A stretch of DNA of 64,000 nt from Dasypus novemcinctus (lineage: Eukaryota > Chordata > Mammalia > Cingulata > Dasypodidae), in NCBI RefSeq assembly GCF_030445035.2, contig NC_080673.1:201126216-201190215 (forward strand). Reading direction: 5' to 3'. Positions 60,389-64,000 of this stretch are shown here, piece by piece. The position numbers were made by a program, and so were the translations under genes. The notes under the pieces are model-generated. The model was not told the DNA's origin. It did not search any database and was given only the letters and a program-made list of their open reading frames with translations. Position 1 is the stretch's first letter, and each line of letters opens with the position of its first letter.

Positions 60389-60790
60389 AAAACTTTTTAC
60401 AGGGAAACGGACTTTGGCCCAGTGGTTAGGGCGTCCGTCTACCACATGGGAGGTCCGCGGTTCAAGCCCCGGGCCTCCTTGACCCGTGTGGAGCTGGCCC
60501 ATGCGCAGTGCTGATGCGCGCAAGGAGTGCCGTGCCACGCAGGGGTGTCCCCCGCGTAGGGGAGCCCCATGCGCAAGGAGTGCACCCATAAGGAAAGCCG
60601 CCCAGCGCGAAGGAGGGAGCAGCCTGCCGAGGAATGGCGCCGCCCACACTTCCCGTGCCGCTGACGACAACAGAAGCGGACAAAGAAACAAGACGCAGCA
60701 AAAAGACACAGAAAACAGACCCCCGGGGGAGGGGAGGGGAATTAAATAAATAAAAATAAATCTTAAAAAAAAAAAAAAAAACTTTTTACA
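60389..60790 (+). repeat. Target site duplication pair around young SINE
   Basis: AAAACTTTTTACA occurs at 60389-60401 and again, without a mismatch, at 60778-60790. The left copy is preceded by TT, giving the TT/AAAA nick site preferred by L1 endonuclease. Confidence 0.95.
60402..60777 (+). mobile_element. DAS-like SINE, young, complete
   Basis: The head GGGAAACGGACTTTGG carries an A box TGGCCCAGTGG (60415-60425) and a B box GGTTCAAGCCC (60459-60469) at the spacing of a tRNA gene. A GC-rich body still contains many CpG pairs, followed by GAAACAAGACGCAGC and a tail of ATTAAATAAATAAAAATAAATC plus a pure A run of about 16 (60765-60780, overlapping the duplication). The 13-base duplication is perfect. 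High CpG retention, an intact promoter and an undecayed tail all point to recent insertion. In the family the head derives from tRNA-Ala. The minus-strand open frame across it is not a gene. Confidence 0.96.
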
Positions 60791-60978
60791 AAGCCATGGT
60801 AATCACACCTCATGGTACTGGCACAAATGCAAGAGTATGGACCAATGGAATGGAATTGAGAGCTCAAAAATCAACCCTCAATTTATGGCTGACTGATTTT
60901 TAACAAGGTGGCAAAGACTACTCAATTGGGAAAGATAGTCTTTTCAACAAACAGTGCTGGGAAAACTGGCTCTCCAGT

Positions 60979-61020
60979 TGCAATAAACAAACAAACAAAC
61001 AAACAAATAAAATTAAATAA
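60979..61020 (+). repeat. (CAAA)n simple repeat
   Basis: Five or more AAAC units followed by AAAT units inside the L1 (C) 3' region. Short and imperfect. Confidence 0.85.
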
Positions 61021-61378
61021 AAATGGATCAAAGACCTAAATTTAAGAACCAGGACCATAAAACTCCCAGAAGAAAACATAGGGAAACCTCTTCAGGACTC
61101 TGTGTTAGGCAATGGTTTCCTAGATATTACACCTAAAATACAAGCAACAAAGAAAAAAAAAAAGATAAATGGGAACTCATCAAAATTAAAACTTTTGTGT
61201 ATCAAAGGATTTTTCTCATGAAATTAAAACGACAACTTACACAACAGGAGAATATGTTTGGAAACCATATACTGATAAGGGTATAATATCTGGAGTATAT
61301 AAAGAAAACCTACAACTCAACAACAAAAAGACAAACAACCCAACTGGTAAATGAACAAGCACTTGAACAGACATTTAT

Positions 61379-61435
61379 TTTATTTTGGGTCTGAGTCACT
61401 TTATTTAGTTATTTTTATTTTCCTTAAAATTTTTT
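61379..61435. other. Unassigned AT-rich junction
   Basis: Sequence between the truncated L1 (C) and the reversed tail of family X. It may include untemplated or tail-derived T-rich sequence. Nothing further can be said. Confidence 0.4.
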
Positions 61436-63768
61436 TTTGTCTTTTTTTAAGAAAGATACATAGATCACACAAAACATTACATTTAAAAACATACTGATAT
61501 TCTATTCATGAACTATTGTGATTAGTAATTGAAGAAAATGTTGCATTGATGTGGAGAAAGTGGCCATGGTAGTTGCTGAGAGTAGGGAGTGGGAAGAAGA
61601 GATGTAATGTGGGGGCATTTTCAGGACTTGGAATTGTCCTGGGTGGTACTGCAGGGACAGTTACTGGACATTGTATGTCCTGCCATGGCCCACTGGGTGG
61701 ACTGGGGGAGAGGGTAAACTGTAATGTGGACCATTGACCATGTGGTGCAGCAGTGCTCAGAGATGTATTCACCAAGTGCAATGAATGTCCCATGATGATG
61801 CAGAAGGTTGTTAATATGGGAGGAGTGGGGTGAGGGGTTGGGGGGTATATGGAGACCTCATATTTTTTCAATGTAACATTAAAAAAATAAAGACAAAAAA
61901 AAAAACATGAGAGGTTTCTATATACCCCACTCCCACCCCCCACCCCCATTCCTCCCAAATCAACATTCCCTTTCATCAGTAAGGCACATTCATTGCATTT
62001 TGTGACTATACCCAGGAGCACTGCCACACCGATGAACCATAGTTTATATTGTATTTCACACTCTCCCCCAGTCCATCCAGTGCGTTATGGCAGGATATAC
62101 AATGTCCTGCATCTGTCCCTGCAGTATCATTCAGGACAACTACAGTCCCAAAAATGCCCTATAGCACACCTGTTTCTCCCTCTTCCTGCCCTCAGAAATT
62201 CCCAGGGCTACTGTCTCCACATCAATGATACAATTTCTTGCATTGCTAGAGTCACAACAGTTCTATAGTAGAATACCAGCAAGTCCACTCCAATCCATAA
62301 TCTATTCCTCCATCCTGTGAATCCTGGGATGGTGATGTCCACCCCATCTCTAAATCATGAGGGGGCTTAGATCCCACATGACTGATGGATGTGATTCTCC
62401 TGCTTGCAGTTGTAGACACTCTCAGTTCCCTGGTGTGGTGGTTGACCATTTACACCTCCCCATCAGCTCACCTGGGTAAGTCCAATGAACCAGAGAGTAG
62501 GTGTTGCAACTCTGCTGCAGCTTAGGACCCAGATGGCACATGGACAGTCCAGAGATTCAAGTCTCCTGAGCATACACAAACCCCAGCACCAATCACAGGT
62601 TCAGTAAAGGTGACAGAAAAGGCATGTGTAGAGAGGTCACATTTGAGTCCAACTCCATCACGATCAGGAGCACAAATTCCAAAGTAGGGTCCAATGGCAA
62701 GGCACTGAACTCCAGATCCATCTGTCATGACCATAGAACCTATGTATCTCCATAGCCCTCAGGATTACCACTAGCTGGGTTGTATCTACTTTGGCTGTCT
62801 CTGGGATACTGCTGAGATGTGCATAAGCATGATCCCTCTGGTGACCTCCTGACTCATTTTGAAGTCTCTTAGTCATATAAACTCATTTGTCTTTGCCATT
62901 TCCCCCTTTTATTCAAGGTCTTTTTCTAGTTGCTTCACCAGTTGGTGGTGGTAGTAATCCCTGGGTGCCAGGGAGGCTCATCCCCAGGAGTCATGTCCCA
63001 TGCTGGAGGGAAGGTAATGCATTTACATGCTGAGTTTGGCTTAGAGAGTGGCCACATTTGAGCAACATGGAGGCTCTCAGGAGGTAACTCTTAGGTACCC
63101 TGCAGTTCCAGGCCTAGTTGAAATTTCAAGCATACAGATTGATAAGCATAGTCATCAGTATCAAGGGACTATCATCGGACCATCCTTCTTCACTGGTCTT
63201 TGTCCTTGCACTTGGGGGATTATTGCTGTTCCACTGAGGAATGCAACAGAGCTCCCCAGGATGGGAACTCAGCACACCCTCAGTTGTCATGTATAACTCT
63301 ATCCACTACGACAATACCCAAAGAACATCAGAACATAACTATATACCCTATATACATGCCCTGGTGAACTCCCTCTCTCCCATGCATTCCCCATCAATGA
63401 CACTCCACATCAGTGCTCCTCTCTTGCCACAGTTAAACCACTCTGTGATCCAAAACTTCTTAAAAAATGAAGCCTAATATATTGCCAAATTCAATTAGTG
63501 GGAAAATGGAATAGTATTGGCAGGTTTAAAGATTCAAAATAGAATATATAATAATAAAGACAAACTAAGTAAAAAATAAATTGGGGTATCAAAAAATGAA
63601 AAATATCATAAAATTTTGTTTTTGATGTTTTGCCTTTCATCACAGTAATAGATATTGCCCTGCATGTTCAGTGGCAAGGCAATCTCTTCCATTCCTTCCT
63701 CAGTGTTTAAACCTTTTTTATTTTAATTTTAAAATTTTGTTTTCTAAAAAGTTTTAGATTGCAGTAAA
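61436..63768 (-). mobile_element. Family X retroposon, long copy, interrupted
   Basis: The 3' end lies at 61436-61492 (reversed tail TTTTTTTAAG, then AAAGATACATAGATCACAC). The element then continues at 61909 (ATGAGAGG...TATACCCC) after a 416-bp insertion. From there to about 63712 it parallels 12637-14490 word for word in order, giving about 1.85 kb. As at 14491-14503, an A-rich joint (63713-63740 on plus, T-rich) is followed by an L1-3'-end-like piece. Homology with the 12.6-kb copy ends near 63768, though sequence of similar style continues to the window end. Fossil frames occur at 62522-62734 and 62664-62876 (minus). No active product. Confidence 0.78.
61493..61900 (+). mobile_element. Family X retroposon inserted in opposite sense
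   Basis: A 5'-truncated copy starting ACTGATATTCTATTCATG and ending AACATTAAAAAAATAAAGACAAAA..., i.e. with an AATAAA signal and an A tail. It is the same subtype as 25519-26148. AAAAACAT occurs at 61485-61492 and 61901-61908; removing the insert restores the host copy. It therefore lies inside the minus-strand copy, creating an inverted repeat of about 400-base arms. Confidence 0.88.
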
Positions 63769-64000
63769 ATCACATATAAAATATAGGAGACTCCCAAATC
63801 CCCAATATAAAACCCTTTTTCCCCTTTCCCAGCAATGATCTTTTTACATGTGGATGTTATATTTGCTATAGCTGATGTACAATTATTGAAATGTAGCTAC
63901 TAACCATGGTTATATTACTGTTTACATTATGGTTTATGTTTTAGACTGTACAATTTTCTAAATTTTTGGTTACATTATGGCTTACATTATGGTTTGCATT
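63769..64000. other. AT-rich sequence at window end
   Basis: Continues without a recognisable boundary from the family X copy. TTACATTATGGTTTACATTATGG-type words repeat imperfectly (63920-64000). It may be more of the same retroposon or the L1 into which it is fused. Confidence 0.35.

Larger units (their letters stand above)
55738..61378 (+). mobile_element. L1 (C), old, interrupted twice
   Basis: Begins GATGGTGGAGTAGGGAGCTC, the usual style of an L1 5' end. A 5' UTR runs to about 57.29 kb (with an LTR inserted at 56104-56526), then a poorly conserved middle and ORF2 from about 57.83 kb. ORF2 is followed until ACTTGAACAGACATTT at about 61378, where the following sequence changes to another element, so the 3' end is missing or displaced. 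A recognisable ORF1 is not seen between 57.3 and 57.8 kb. A SINE interrupts ORF2 at 60402-60777. Confidence 0.8.
57830..61378 (+). pseudogene. L1 (C) ORF2 remnant
   Basis: The endonuclease start is recognisable at about 57835-57935 (Asn-Gly-Leu-Asn-Ser and the Gln-Glu metal-site word at about 57917), and its middle at 58017-58304. The Ser-Asp-His motif has become Ser-Asn-His at about 58457-58466, which by itself would be expected to cripple the nuclease. The reverse transcriptase active-site word Phe-Ala-Asp-Asp is intact at 59882-59893. Stops are frequent (for example at about 58302), and a SINE splits the C-terminal region. It is non-functional. Confidence 0.82.

Noticed and set aside
60402..60485. 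A tRNA gene
   Set aside because: A and B boxes and tRNA-like spacing are present, but the unit continues into a SINE body with a poly-A tail and target duplications, so it is a tRNA-derived SINE head and not a functional tRNA gene.
60260..60709. Minus-strand 149-residue frame
   Set aside because: It runs antisense through the SINE. The same kind of protein-like frame appears at 10314-10664 and 31816-32133, in the corresponding strand of other SINE copies, so it is a repeat artefact.
61493..62300. Integrated plasmid or phage inverted repeat, or CRISPR-like palindrome
   Set aside because: The inverted repeat is fully explained by one retroposon copy inserted into another in reverse. There are no spacers or regular repeats.
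1..64000. Prokaryotic-style operons, phage genes or defence systems
   Set aside because: Nothing bacterial: no ribosome-binding-site-spaced ORF series, no long ORFs, and mammalian MIR, L2, L1, LTR and SINE repeats occur throughout.

Overview
This is a stretch of mammalian nuclear DNA with no protein-coding gene or structural RNA gene that I can support. The clearest clue to the organism is a high-copy tRNA-derived SINE. Its head has Pol III A and B boxes (TGGCTCAAG..., GGTTCAA...), its GC-rich body carries GGAGCCCCATGCG-type motifs, and its tail is an AAATAAATCTTTAAAA type. This matches the DAS-SINEs I know from armadillos. No Alu, B1/B2, Bov-tA or CAN-SINE type elements are present. I read the window as xenarthran, most likely armadillo (Dasypus or a close relative). 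Repeat names are given from memory of family consensus sequences, without a database search.

Layout. 1-9 kb is GC-rich, with a CpG island (about 1.69-3.08 kb) amid old MIR and L2 fragments, one dimeric SINE and one copy of an unnamed retroposon (family X). 10-15 kb is AT-rich old L1 3' UTR sequence on the minus strand, broken up by two SINEs and a 1.85-kb copy of family X. 16-18.3 kb is an L1 3' end carrying three SINEs stacked at one target site. 18.3-24.3 kb is mostly unique sequence with MIR, L2 and a MaLR-like LTR. 24.3-28.4 kb is a decayed ERV-L-type internal region on the minus strand, split by a 630-bp family X copy with a perfect 18-bp target site duplication. 28.5-39.6 kb is GC-richer, with SINEs, solo LTRs and an L2 split by an LTR. 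39.6-48.4 kb is unique sequence with two LTRs and MIR/L2. 48.46-61.4 kb is a nest of three L1 elements. A near-full-length L1 (5.8 kb, minus) lies inside a plus-strand L1. Next to it is a third L1 (plus) that carries an LTR and a very young SINE. 61.4 kb to the end is family X, with one copy inserted into another in the opposite orientation.

The only protein-coding content is fossil: L1 ORF1/ORF2 and ERV-L pol remnants, all broken by stops or frameshifts. The other open frames are short, overlap on both strands in GC-rich DNA, or run through repeats, and I do not treat them as genes. The window could be intergenic or lie inside a large intron, and the sequence alone does not decide. The most interesting signals are family X (about 1.85 kb, five copies, internal A-rich joint, reading frames shared between copies), the nested insertions with preserved target site duplications, and the CpG island with no visible gene.
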